NCBI GenBank assembly: GCA_002482525.1
Contig: DLGC01000019.1
Location: 1-27,974 of the forward strand
Origin: Propionibacteriaceae bacterium UBA7704
GTDB lineage: Bacteria > Actinomycetota > Actinomycetes > Propionibacteriales > Propionibacteriaceae
Direction of reading: 5' to 3'
DNA length: 27,974 bases
The position numbers and the translations under genes are program-made. Position 1 is the first letter of the stretch. Each line of letters opens with the position of its first letter. Positions 8,005-14,482 of the stretch are shown here, piece after piece. The notes beneath the pieces were generated by a model that made no database searches, was not told the DNA's origin, and saw only the letters and a program-made list of their open reading frames with translations.

Positions 8005-8134
8005 GCATCGAGCCCCGGGTCCCTCCCCGGTGAGCCACTGATACCCACTCCTGGCTCCGCTGAGGTCGGGACGCTCCTGGGCTCCCAGTAGCGGGACGGC
8101 CTCACCGTAGCGTCGCGGGGGTGCAGATACCGTT

Positions 8135-8163
8135 TTGACCCCCCGGAAGGGGCGCGGTAATCT
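8135..8163 (+). promoter_or_regulatory. Promoter of the rplM-rpsI operon
   Basis: TTGACC (8135-8140), a 17-base spacer and TAATCT (8158-8163) form a near-consensus housekeeping promoter, the best in the window, as expected for ribosomal protein genes. The spacer itself contains the inverted repeat CCCC-GGAA-GGGG. The start site should lie near 8170, giving a leader of about 80 bases that begins with a small GCGC-TGTT-GCGC hairpin (8167-8178). The leader could take part in L13 autoregulation, but I recognise no known leader motif. The remainder of 8005-8134 shows nothing clear. Confidence 0.7.
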
Positions 8164-8250
8164 TAGGCGCTGTTGCGCTGTGGTCTGCTCTGTTCAGTGG
8201 ATCCCGCACCCAACAACGACGACAACTCATTGAAAGCAGGACGAAGACCC

Positions 8251-8694
8251 GTGTCTACGTACAGCCCCAAGCCTGGTGAGATCACCAGGAACTGGCTCGT
8301 GATTGATGCCACCGACGTCGTCCTCGGGCGGCTGGCCGTTACCGCGGCGACCCTGCTGCGCGGCAAGCACAAGCCGCAATACGCACCGCACGTGGACACT
8401 GGCGACTTCGTGGTCGTCGTGAACGCCTCCAAGATCGCCCTGACCGGTAAGAAGGACACCGACAAGATGGCGGTGCGTCACTCCGGTCGTCCCGGCGGCC
8501 TGAAGCAGGTTCCCTATGGCGAACTCCTGGCCAAGGATCCCCGCAAGGCCGTTGAGCGTGCTGTTTGGGGCATGCTGCCCAAGAACAAGATCGCTCGCCA
8601 GCAGATCAAGAAGCTCAAGGTCTACGCCGGCCCGGAGCATCCGCACGAGGCCCAGAAGCCTCAGACCTACGAGATCATTCAGATCGCCCAGTGA
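8251..8694 (+). CDS. rplM: 50S ribosomal protein L13
   Basis: A 147-residue L13, the usual family length. The N-terminal WLVIDATDVVLGRLAVTAA segment, the RGKHKPQYAPHVDTGDFVVV core and the NASKIALTGKKDTDK stretch are typical, and the C-terminus carries the basic LKVYAGPEHPHEAQKPQ block. L13 binds 23S rRNA early in assembly of the large subunit. The start is GTG at 8251, with AGCAGGACGAAG upstream as SD; an in-frame extension to 8173 would run into the promoter region and add residues not found in L13. rpsI follows after 14 bases, the conserved bacterial pair. Confidence 0.97.
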   Translation: MSTYSPKPGEITRNWLVIDATDVVLGRLAVTAATLLRGKHKPQYAPHVDTGDFVVVVNASKIALTGKKDTDKMAVRHSGRPGGLKQVPYGELLAKDPRKAVERAVWGMLPKNKIARQQIKKLKVYAGPEHPHEAQKPQTYEIIQIAQ

Positions 8695-8708
8695 GCCAAG
8701 GAAGCAAT

Positions 8709-9224
8709 GTGAGCGAGATCGTCGAAGACATCGAAGACACCGAGGTAACTCCCTTCACCGAGGGCGAGCGTGAGATCGCCTACCGTGCTGAGGCCGAGCC
8801 CAGTGGTCCGGCCAGCACCGAGCGTCAGGCTGTGATCGCCCCCGGGGCTGCCACCGGCCGCCGCAAGGAGGCGATTGCCCGAGTGCGGATCTTCCCCGGC
8901 ACCGGCACCTTCCTGATCAACGGTCGCTCGTTGGATGACTACTTCCCGAACAAGCTGCACCAGCAAGAGGTCAACGAGCCCTTCGTGACCGCTGGCGTGA
9001 TGGGCGCGTATGACGTGATCGCCACCATCACCGGCGGCGGCGTAACCGGCCAGGCCGGTGCACTGCGTTTGGGCATCGCCCGTGCGCTCAACGCCGTCGA
9101 CGTCGAGGCCAGCCGTCCCGCGCTGAAGAAGGCCGGTCTGCTCACCCGCGACGCCCGCGTCAAGGAACGCAAGAAGGCCGGTCTGAAGAAGGCCCGTAAG
9201 GCTCCGCAGTACAGCAAGCGCTGA
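8709..9224 (+). CDS. rpsI: 30S ribosomal protein S9
   Basis: A 171-residue S9. The conserved core runs from TGRRKEAIARVRIFPGTG through GGGVTGQAGALRLGIARAL to the strongly basic tail KKAGLKKARKAPQYSKR, whose terminal Arg contacts P-site tRNA in bacterial ribosomes. About 45 acidic N-terminal residues before the core are an extension common in actinobacterial S9. GTG at 8709 is chosen because AAGGAAG lies five to ten bases upstream and longer versions would overlap rplM. An out-of-frame ATG at 8707 is ignored. Co-transcribed with rplM, and probably with glmM 16 bases further on. Confidence 0.96.
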   Translation: MSEIVEDIEDTEVTPFTEGEREIAYRAEAEPSGPASTERQAVIAPGAATGRRKEAIARVRIFPGTGTFLINGRSLDDYFPNKLHQQEVNEPFVTAGVMGAYDVIATITGGGVTGQAGALRLGIARALNAVDVEASRPALKKAGLLTRDARVKERKKAGLKKARKAPQYSKR

Positions 9225-9240
9225 TCGCCGAGCGACCGGA

Positions 9241-10617
9241 ATGGCGCGTCTTTTCGGCACCGATGGTGTTCGTGGAGTAGCGAATCTGGATCTGACTGCA
9301 GAGATTGCTCTGGAGTTGTCTGTTGCTGCCGCTCATGTGTTGGCCGAGGCTGGCGCCTTCACCGAGGATCGCCGGGCGGTCGCACTGGTAGGCAGGGATA
9401 CCCGTGCCAGCGGGGAGTTCCTGGAAGCAGCTGTCGTGGCCGGGCTTGCCTCGGCCGGGGTCGACGTCATTCGGCTCGGTGTCATGCCCACGCCCGCCGT
9501 GGCCTACCTAGTCGGCAGCATGGAAGCCGACCTGGGTGTCATGCTCTCGGCGAGTCACAATCCGATGCCCGATAACGGCATCAAGTTCTTCGCCAAGGGT
9601 GGCGTCAAGCTTGACGATGTCATCGAGGACGCCATCGAGCAGCAACTGGGCGAAGTGTGGCTGCGGCCAACGGGCGCCAAGGTCGGCCGGATCACCGACG
9701 ATGATTCCACCGCCTTGGAAGCGTATGTGGCCCATCTGGTGAGCAGCCTGGGAGCCGACTCCAGCCTTGATGGGCTCACCGTCGTGATCGATTGCGCCAA
9801 CGGCGCGGCTTCGGTGACGGCCCTATCTGCCTTCGAGGCCCAAGGCGCCCGCGTGGTGCCTCTGCATGCGAGTCCCGACGGTCTCAACATCAATCACGAG
9901 TGCGGCTCCACGCATATGCAGTCCCTGCAGGAGGCCGTGGTGTCCTACCAGGCCGACCTCGGTATCGCGTTGGATGGCGACGCCGATCGTTGCCTCGCGG
10001 TCGATGCCACCGGCCAGGTGGTCGACGGGGACCAGATTCTCGCGATCCTGGCACTGGCGATGAAAGAGACCCACACCCTGCACTCCGACACGGTGGTCGC
10101 CACGGTGATGAGCAATCTGGGCTTCCTCAACGCCATGGCAGAACACGGCATTCAGGTCGACCAGACCAAGGTCGGTGACCGCTACGTCCTGGAAGACATG
10201 AACGCAAACGGGTTCACCTTGGGTGGCGAACAGTCCGGGCACGTGATCATGAGTGAATTTGCGACCACCGGGGACGGTGTCCTCACTGCCCTGCACTTGG
10301 CTGCGCGCATGGCGCGGACCGGTCGTTCGTTGGCGGATCTGGCCGCGATCATGACGCGGTTGCCGCAGGTGATGATCAACGTGTCCGGGGTGAATAAGGT
10401 TCGCGCGGGCATCGACCCTGTCGTTGCTTCTGCGGTGTCCCAAGCCTCCCAGGAGTTGGGGAATCGCGGCCGGGTGCTGCTTCGTCCCTCCGGTACCGAG
10501 CCATTGGTGCGGGTCATGGTTGAGGCTGAGACCGAGCAAGCCGCGCGCGACGTGGCCGAGCGTCTCGCGGAGGTTGTGCGCGACCGACTCTCCTTGGAAC
10601 ATACTGCGGCTTCGTAG
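9241..10617 (+). CDS. glmM: Phosphoglucosamine mutase
   Basis: A 458-residue alpha-D-phosphohexomutase that converts glucosamine-6-phosphate to glucosamine-1-phosphate on the way to UDP-GlcNAc and peptidoglycan. The start MARLFGTDGVRG is diagnostic of GlmM. The phosphoserine loop is SASHNP with catalytic S105; the Mg-binding loop DGDADR has D245, D247 and D249; the sugar-specificity loop GGEQSGH is at 328-334; the phosphate-binding loop RPSGTEP is at 415-421. All four functional loops are intact and the length is normal. Only a weak SD (CCGGA) precedes the ATG, 16 bases after rpsI, so translation may rely on coupling to the ribosomal operon. GlmS, which makes its substrate, is 4 kb downstream in the same window. 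Confidence 0.97.
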   Translation: MARLFGTDGVRGVANLDLTAEIALELSVAAAHVLAEAGAFTEDRRAVALVGRDTRASGEFLEAAVVAGLASAGVDVIRLGVMPTPAVAYLVGSMEADLGVMLSASHNPMPDNGIKFFAKGGVKLDDVIEDAIEQQLGEVWLRPTGAKVGRITDDDSTALEAYVAHLVSSLGADSSLDGLTVVIDCANGAASVTALSAFEAQGARVVPLHASPDGLNINHECGSTHMQSLQEAVVSYQADLGIALDGDADRCLAVDATGQVVDGDQILAILALAMKETHTLHSDTVVATVMSNLGFLNAMAEHGIQVDQTKVGDRYVLEDMNANGFTLGGEQSGHVIMSEFATTGDGVLTALHLAARMARTGRSLADLAAIMTRLPQVMINVSGVNKVRAGIDPVVASAVSQASQELGNRGRVLLRPSGTEPLVRVMVEAETEQAARDVAERLAEVVRDRLSLEHTAAS

Positions 10618-10734
10618 CCATCATCGGTTGTCGGGGCTGGTGCGCGTGACAGCGGAATATGCCAGACTCGTGGTGCCTCCTGGTCAGCTCACTGGCTTGG
10701 GCAAAGGGACTGATGTCGGCTGATCGAGAAATGA

Positions 10735-12057
10735 ATGACTGAGACTGCACCTGCGCGTCCCATGTCGTGGGCGGACCGAATGTGGCTCGACATGAGTACC
10801 TCGATCATGGTCGGCCCGCTGCGGCTCCCCGACATCGACGCATTGCGGGACGCCTTCTGCCGCCTGGGTGAGCTGGGTGAGAACACGCGGCTGGGCTACT
10901 CCATCAGCGAGGATCGCGCTCACTGGCGATTCGACCCCTCCGCCTTGCCGCAGTTGGCCCACGAAGCCGTGGTCGAACTGGACGCGCCGCTGGTGCAGGT
11001 CGACACCCCAGAGCCGGAGGTATTGGCGCTGGCGAATCGGCTCCTGGTTCAATCCCAACGGATCGCTGGTCCGGAAGCGACGCTGATCATCCGGGCTGGG
11101 AGCTTTCTGATCTACCGGCAGAATCATGCGCTGGGTGACGCCCAGCCCATCCTCAACAGCGTCAGCGCCCTTGTTCACGTCGCGGCCGGTGACGACATTC
11201 CAGCGTGGGCCCGGCAGGAGGTCATCAGGCACCCGGTCCGGGTGGCCCTGGCCAATACCTTCGGCCCCGGCAAACAACGGCTGCTGCCGCTGGTGCGCCA
11301 ACGGTTCACGAAACCCATCGAACCGAGAGTGCCGGCTGACCCGGTGGTGGCAGCGCCGGTACGCGAGCCCGACCTTGCGGTGTACTTCACCGTGATAGGC
11401 CGCGACAGTTGGCAACGCATCAAACAGTGGCGGCGCAGCAGCGCCGAGGACACCTCGATGGCCAGCATCTACTTGATACTGGCGCGTCGTGCGCTTCGGG
11501 CTGTCGGGGTACCCATCTCAGTCGACACCACGGTGCTCTACGACTGCCGTCGGCATTTGCCGGCCGGTGTCCAAGCGCGTGGCAACCTGGTGGTCGGCTT
11601 CTGCCAACAACTTCCCGACGACCCGGTCGAAGCCGGTCGGGTGATCGCTGCGACGGCCACCTCTGGGCGCGTGCTCCTCACCCTGGCTTCGGCCATCGTG
11701 AAACGCCACACAGTCACCGGCCCCGACGACGGGCCGGTGAATCCGGTGAAGTCGCACTCGGAGCTGGCCTATGTCTTTGCGCCCCGCCACCGCGGCATCG
11801 AGATGCTGCCGTGGCTGCGGCCTGATCTGCGTGGTCTGGGCGTGTTGTCGACCACGTCTGATCTTGCTGGGATCACCATCACTTTGGTGTTCGTCGGCGG
11901 ACGTCTCAGCGCCTCGTGGTCTTTCCATCGCAATGTGGTCGACGAGGAGTTGATCCGGGCCGCCACCCAGCTGATGGACGCCGATCCGGTCGCGCTGCTG
12001 AATCAGGATTCAGGCGAGGTGTTCGCTGAGGAAAGCGAACTGGGCCGCCGCGACTGA
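10735..12057 (+). CDS. WS/DGAT- or condensation-domain-like acyltransferase
   Basis: A 440-residue protein with features of the CoA-dependent acyltransferase superfamily that includes wax ester synthase/diacylglycerol acyltransferases: SWADRMWLDM at the N-terminus, a central NHALGDA (130-136) in the place of the HHxxxDG active-site motif, and a C-terminal part with NLVVGFCQQLP and a hydrophobic GITITLVFVGGRL strand. The catalytic His131 and Asp135 are kept; the first His is Asn and the final Gly is Ala. The family joins acyl-CoA to an alcohol or sugar acceptor; the acceptor here is unknown. No signal peptide. The SD is weak (GAGAA). It is separated from glmM by 117 bases with no clear promoter, and its last 48 bases overlap the convergent esterase gene. 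Confidence 0.55.
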   Translation: MTETAPARPMSWADRMWLDMSTSIMVGPLRLPDIDALRDAFCRLGELGENTRLGYSISEDRAHWRFDPSALPQLAHEAVVELDAPLVQVDTPEPEVLALANRLLVQSQRIAGPEATLIIRAGSFLIYRQNHALGDAQPILNSVSALVHVAAGDDIPAWARQEVIRHPVRVALANTFGPGKQRLLPLVRQRFTKPIEPRVPADPVVAAPVREPDLAVYFTVIGRDSWQRIKQWRRSSAEDTSMASIYLILARRALRAVGVPISVDTTVLYDCRRHLPAGVQARGNLVVGFCQQLPDDPVEAGRVIAATATSGRVLLTLASAIVKRHTVTGPDDGPVNPVKSHSELAYVFAPRHRGIEMLPWLRPDLRGLGVLSTTSDLAGITITLVFVGGRLSASWSFHRNVVDEELIRAATQLMDADPVALLNQDSGEVFAEESELGRRD

Positions 12058-12852
12058 TCTCCAGTAGTCGGCATCATGGCCGCCGGGGCCGAACTCGCGC
12101 GTGGGCTGCAGCACACCGGGTTCGGAATCCAGAATGATCACGAAGTTCTCGTTGCCGACCTCGAAGGGGTCATCGGTGCCGCAGGCGAGGAAGATCGGAA
12201 GATCGGTCAATCGGTTCGGGTGGGTGTAGAAGTTGCCGGTTTCGAACAGCTTGCGACTCAACACCTCTTGGTAGGGCCCCGGCACGAACTTGTAGTCCGG
12301 GTAGCAGGGTGTGCTGATCGCGGCGACCGCACGGAGCTTTCCGTGGAGTTCATCCTCGGCGAGCCGGAGCGTCCCCCAACCGCCCATCGACCAGCCGGTC
12401 AGCGCCATGCGGGAGGTATCCAGGCCGTTGTCGTTCAGTACGCCGACGAACTCCTTGGCCACCATGGCGCCGGCGTCCTGGGAGCCCACCTTCTGCCAGA
12501 ACAGATCGGAGCCGTTCACCGCGGCGAGAGCGAACGGTGCTGCTCCGGCTTTGATCACGGTGGTGGCCTGGGTGGTGTAGCCGAGCTCTTGAACCGCGTC
12601 GATGGTGTCGCCCAAGCCGTGCAGGACGATCACCACCGGAAGATTCGAGCTTTGGTCGGCGCCCGACGGGTACCAGATCGCCCATTCGTGATCCTGGCCG
12701 GTGGCTGTGGAATGAAGCACCCCCGTGGTGAGGGTCGGGCCGGAGCTGATCGGATTGGTGGTGCACGCGCTGAGTACCGGTGCGAGGGCGGCCGCGGTCA
12801 GCAGCGTGCGTCGCGAGATCGGTCGCCTCAAACCGCGGGACTCCATCGGCAT
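12010..12852 (-). CDS. Secreted lipoprotein esterase, alpha/beta hydrolase fold
   Basis: A 280-residue alpha/beta hydrolase with an export signal. RR at 14-15 in ISRRTLLTAAALAPVLSAC suggests Tat export, and LSAC ends in a lipobox with Cys30 as the lipidated residue, so the enzyme should sit on the outer face of the membrane. The oxyanion region is HGLGD (78-82), the nucleophile elbow is GWSMGG with S155, and D227 or D228 and H259 (GPGGHDADYW) probably complete the triad. This resembles esterase D/feruloyl-esterase-like hydrolases; the substrate is unknown. The start ATG at 12852 is four bases after AGAGGAGG; an ATG at 12846 is a weaker option. Its 3' end overlaps the convergent acyltransferase gene by 48 bases. 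Confidence 0.85.
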   Translation of the reverse strand: MPMESRGLRRPISRRTLLTAAALAPVLSACTTNPISSGPTLTTGVLHSTATGQDHEWAIWYPSGADQSSNLPVVIVLHGLGDTIDAVQELGYTTQATTVIKAGAAPFALAAVNGSDLFWQKVGSQDAGAMVAKEFVGVLNDNGLDTSRMALTGWSMGGWGTLRLAEDELHGKLRAVAAISTPCYPDYKFVPGPYQEVLSRKLFETGNFYTHPNRLTDLPIFLACGTDDPFEVGNENFVIILDSEPGVLQPTREFGPGGHDADYWRSVAAAQFAFLSEHLA

Positions 12853-12922
12853 CGGGCCTCCTCTGGGTAGCTCACGGCCGGGCAGGGCAGGCCCATCATG
12901 CCATGCCCGTCGCGGGCTGAGC

Positions 12923-13330
12923 TCAGCTCAGCCGGCGACCGAGCACCTGCACATATTGCGGCACATACCCGAGGTGGGTGTAGAAGTCGACCACCTCATT
13001 GTTCTCGGCACGCACCATGAATTGGATCTTCGGCGCCCCTTGTTTGCGCAGCCAGGTCTCGGCTCCGGTCATCAGTTGGCGACCAAGCCCACGACCTCGA
13101 TGGCTCGGCTTCACCGCCAGGTAGTAGGCCCAGCCGCGATGACCGTCGAAGCCGACCATGACGGTGCCTACCAGTGTGTTTCCGTCACGAATCCCCAGCA
13201 CCGCAGCGGTGGCCCCCTTCACCGCGGTGAGAAAATCCGAACTGGCGTCATTCCACGGTCGAGTCAGGTCGGTCTCTTCCCAGAGTCGAACTGCTGCGCG
13301 CGCGTCATCACTCGTCAGTGTTTCGATCAC
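12923..13330 (-). CDS. GNAT acetyltransferase, YpeA-like
   Basis: A 135-residue single-domain GNAT N-acetyltransferase closely resembling the YpeA group: TRPWND (23-28), GFDGHRGWAYYLAVKP (60-75), the acetyl-CoA loop HRGRGLG (77-83), KIQFMVR (101-107) and FYTHLGY (116-122). The physiological substrate of YpeA is not known. The start is taken as GTG at 13330, preceded by GGGGGGAT. A longer in-frame reading to 13432 would add 34 Cys- and Arg-rich residues unlike the family and would overlap coaA. It lies 98 bases downstream of coaA on the same strand; a -10-like TATTCT in that gap suggests its own promoter. Confidence 0.85.
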   Translation of the reverse strand: MIETLTSDDARAAVRLWEETDLTRPWNDASSDFLTAVKGATAAVLGIRDGNTLVGTVMVGFDGHRGWAYYLAVKPSHRGRGLGRQLMTGAETWLRKQGAPKIQFMVRAENNEVVDFYTHLGYVPQYVQVLGRRLS

Positions 13331-13380
13331 GTCATCCCCCCGGGACCAAGCGTGCCAATCGCAGCCGCATCCCCAGCCGA

Positions 13381-13386
13381 AGAATA
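13381..13386 (-). promoter_or_regulatory. Candidate -10 box for the YpeA-like gene
   Basis: Minus-strand TATTCT matches TANNNT and lies about 50 bases before the GTG start, leaving a 40-45-base leader that contains the SD. No good -35 box is visible at the normal distance. Confidence 0.3.
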
Positions 13387-13428
13387 GCGGTGCAGCGCGG
13401 TCAGGGGGAAGGCTGCGCAGGGGTATCC

Positions 13429-14406
13429 TCACACCTTCCGGATGCGAACCCAGCTCACCTGATGATCAGGTCCCTTGCGCAAGATCGCGGTGGCCCGTCC
13501 TCGAGTGGGTCGAATGTTCCGATCCAGGTTCGGCCCATTCACCGTGTCCCAGATCTCCAATGCCATCTGGGTCGCCTCGGATTCGCTCAGCGAACTGAAA
13601 CGCACGAAGTACGAGTTCGGGTCCCGGAAAGCGGTATGCCACAACTCCAGGAAACGATCCAGATACCACTGACGAATGTCGGAATCGGCGGCGTCGACGT
13701 ACACCGAGAAGTCGAAGAAATCGCTCACCGACAGTCCCATGGTGCCATCGCTGCGCTGGCGCGGCGCTTGCAGCACATTGAGCCCCTCCACGATGAGGAT
13801 GTCGGGACGGTTCACCGTGATGAACTCATCGGGCACGATGTCGTAGCTGTGATGGGAGTAGACCGGTGCGCTCACCTGCGGGGCCCCGGACTTGACGTCC
13901 ATGACGAATTTCAACAGCCGCTTGCGATCGTAGGACTCCGGATAGCCCTTGCGCTCCAGCAGGCCGAGCTTCTCCAAGGTGGCATTGGGGTAAAGGAATC
14001 CATCAGTGGTGACCAGCTCGACTCGCGGCTGGCGCGGCAGGCGCCGCAGCAATTCGGCGAGCAGTCGAGCGGTGGTCGATTTTCCCACGGCGACCGAGCC
14101 CGCTACGCCGATCACGAAGGGTGTGCGGCGCCCGGTCAGCCCGAGAAATTCGTGACTCGCTGAGAACAGATCACCGGTGCGTTGGCAGTACAGGCCCAGC
14201 AACTCGGTCAGCGGGCGGTAGACCTCGCGGACCTCGTTGGTGTCGGTCGGGTCACCGACGCCGCGCAAACGCGTCAGCGTCTCCTCATCCAGTGTCAACG
14301 AACGCGACTCTGCCAGTGACGCCCAGAGTTGCCGATCCAAAGTCAGGTAGGGGCCGTAGGGGTTGTCTTCGGGCGCACCACCACCGCTCACCGCGTGACT
14401 GGTCAT
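13429..14406 (-). CDS. coaA: Pantothenate kinase, type I
   Basis: A 325-residue type I (CoaA) pantothenate kinase that phosphorylates pantothenate in the first and usually rate-limiting step of coenzyme A synthesis. The P-loop is GVAGSVAVGKST (100-111), preceded by the family-typical FIGVAGS-like strand. The block TTDGFLYPN, then KGYPESYDR, YSHHSYDIVPDE and ILIVEGLNVLQ follow in the expected order, as does the C-terminal EIWDTVNGPNL. Length is normal. The ATG at 14406 follows GAGGGAGG. A -10-like TATCAT on the minus strand at 14435-14430 could start its transcript within the 76-base divergent region shared with glmS. AcpS, which uses CoA as donor, is encoded about 2 kb away in the divergent operon. 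Confidence 0.96.
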   Translation of the reverse strand: MTSHAVSGGGAPEDNPYGPYLTLDRQLWASLAESRSLTLDEETLTRLRGVGDPTDTNEVREVYRPLTELLGLYCQRTGDLFSASHEFLGLTGRRTPFVIGVAGSVAVGKSTTARLLAELLRRLPRQPRVELVTTDGFLYPNATLEKLGLLERKGYPESYDRKRLLKFVMDVKSGAPQVSAPVYSHHSYDIVPDEFITVNRPDILIVEGLNVLQAPRQRSDGTMGLSVSDFFDFSVYVDAADSDIRQWYLDRFLELWHTAFRDPNSYFVRFSSLSESEATQMALEIWDTVNGPNLDRNIRPTRGRATAILRKGPDHQVSWVRIRKV

Positions 14407-14429
14407 CGGCCTCCCTCTCTTCGCGCAGG

Positions 14430-14435
14430 ATGATA
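14430..14435 (-). promoter_or_regulatory. Candidate -10 box of coaA
   Basis: Minus-strand TATCAT is close to TATAAT and lies 23 bases before the coaA start, leaving room for the GAGGGAGG SD. The -35 region is not recognisable. It lies in the 76-base gap between divergent coaA and glmS, so the two promoters may interfere with each other. Confidence 0.35.
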
Positions 14436-14446
14436 CGCCGTCCGAA

Positions 14447-14475
14447 TTCGGCTACCTCGCCGCGACCACTACAGT
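14447..14475 (+). promoter_or_regulatory. Candidate leaderless promoter of glmS
   Basis: TTCGGC (14447-14452), a 17-base spacer and TACAGT (14470-14475) are followed by seven bases and the ATG at 14483. A start site at or one base before the ATG is predicted, and no SD is present. The gap to divergent coaA is only 76 bases, so there is no room for a glmS ribozyme of the Firmicutes type. Confidence 0.6.
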
Positions 14476-14482
14476 GGCGCCT

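Noticed and set aside
8167..8250. Known riboswitch or Rfam L13 leader before rplM
   Set aside because: Only a small GCGC hairpin is visible; no motif that I can match to a known leader without a covariance-model search.
13331..13432. Longer YpeA-like protein starting at 13432
   Set aside because: The added 34 residues do not resemble the family, and the GTG at 13330 has an SD.
14407..14482. Possible glmS ribozyme upstream of glmS
   Set aside because: Only 76 bases separate glmS from divergent coaA, no ribozyme core is seen, and the promoter appears to abut the start codon.
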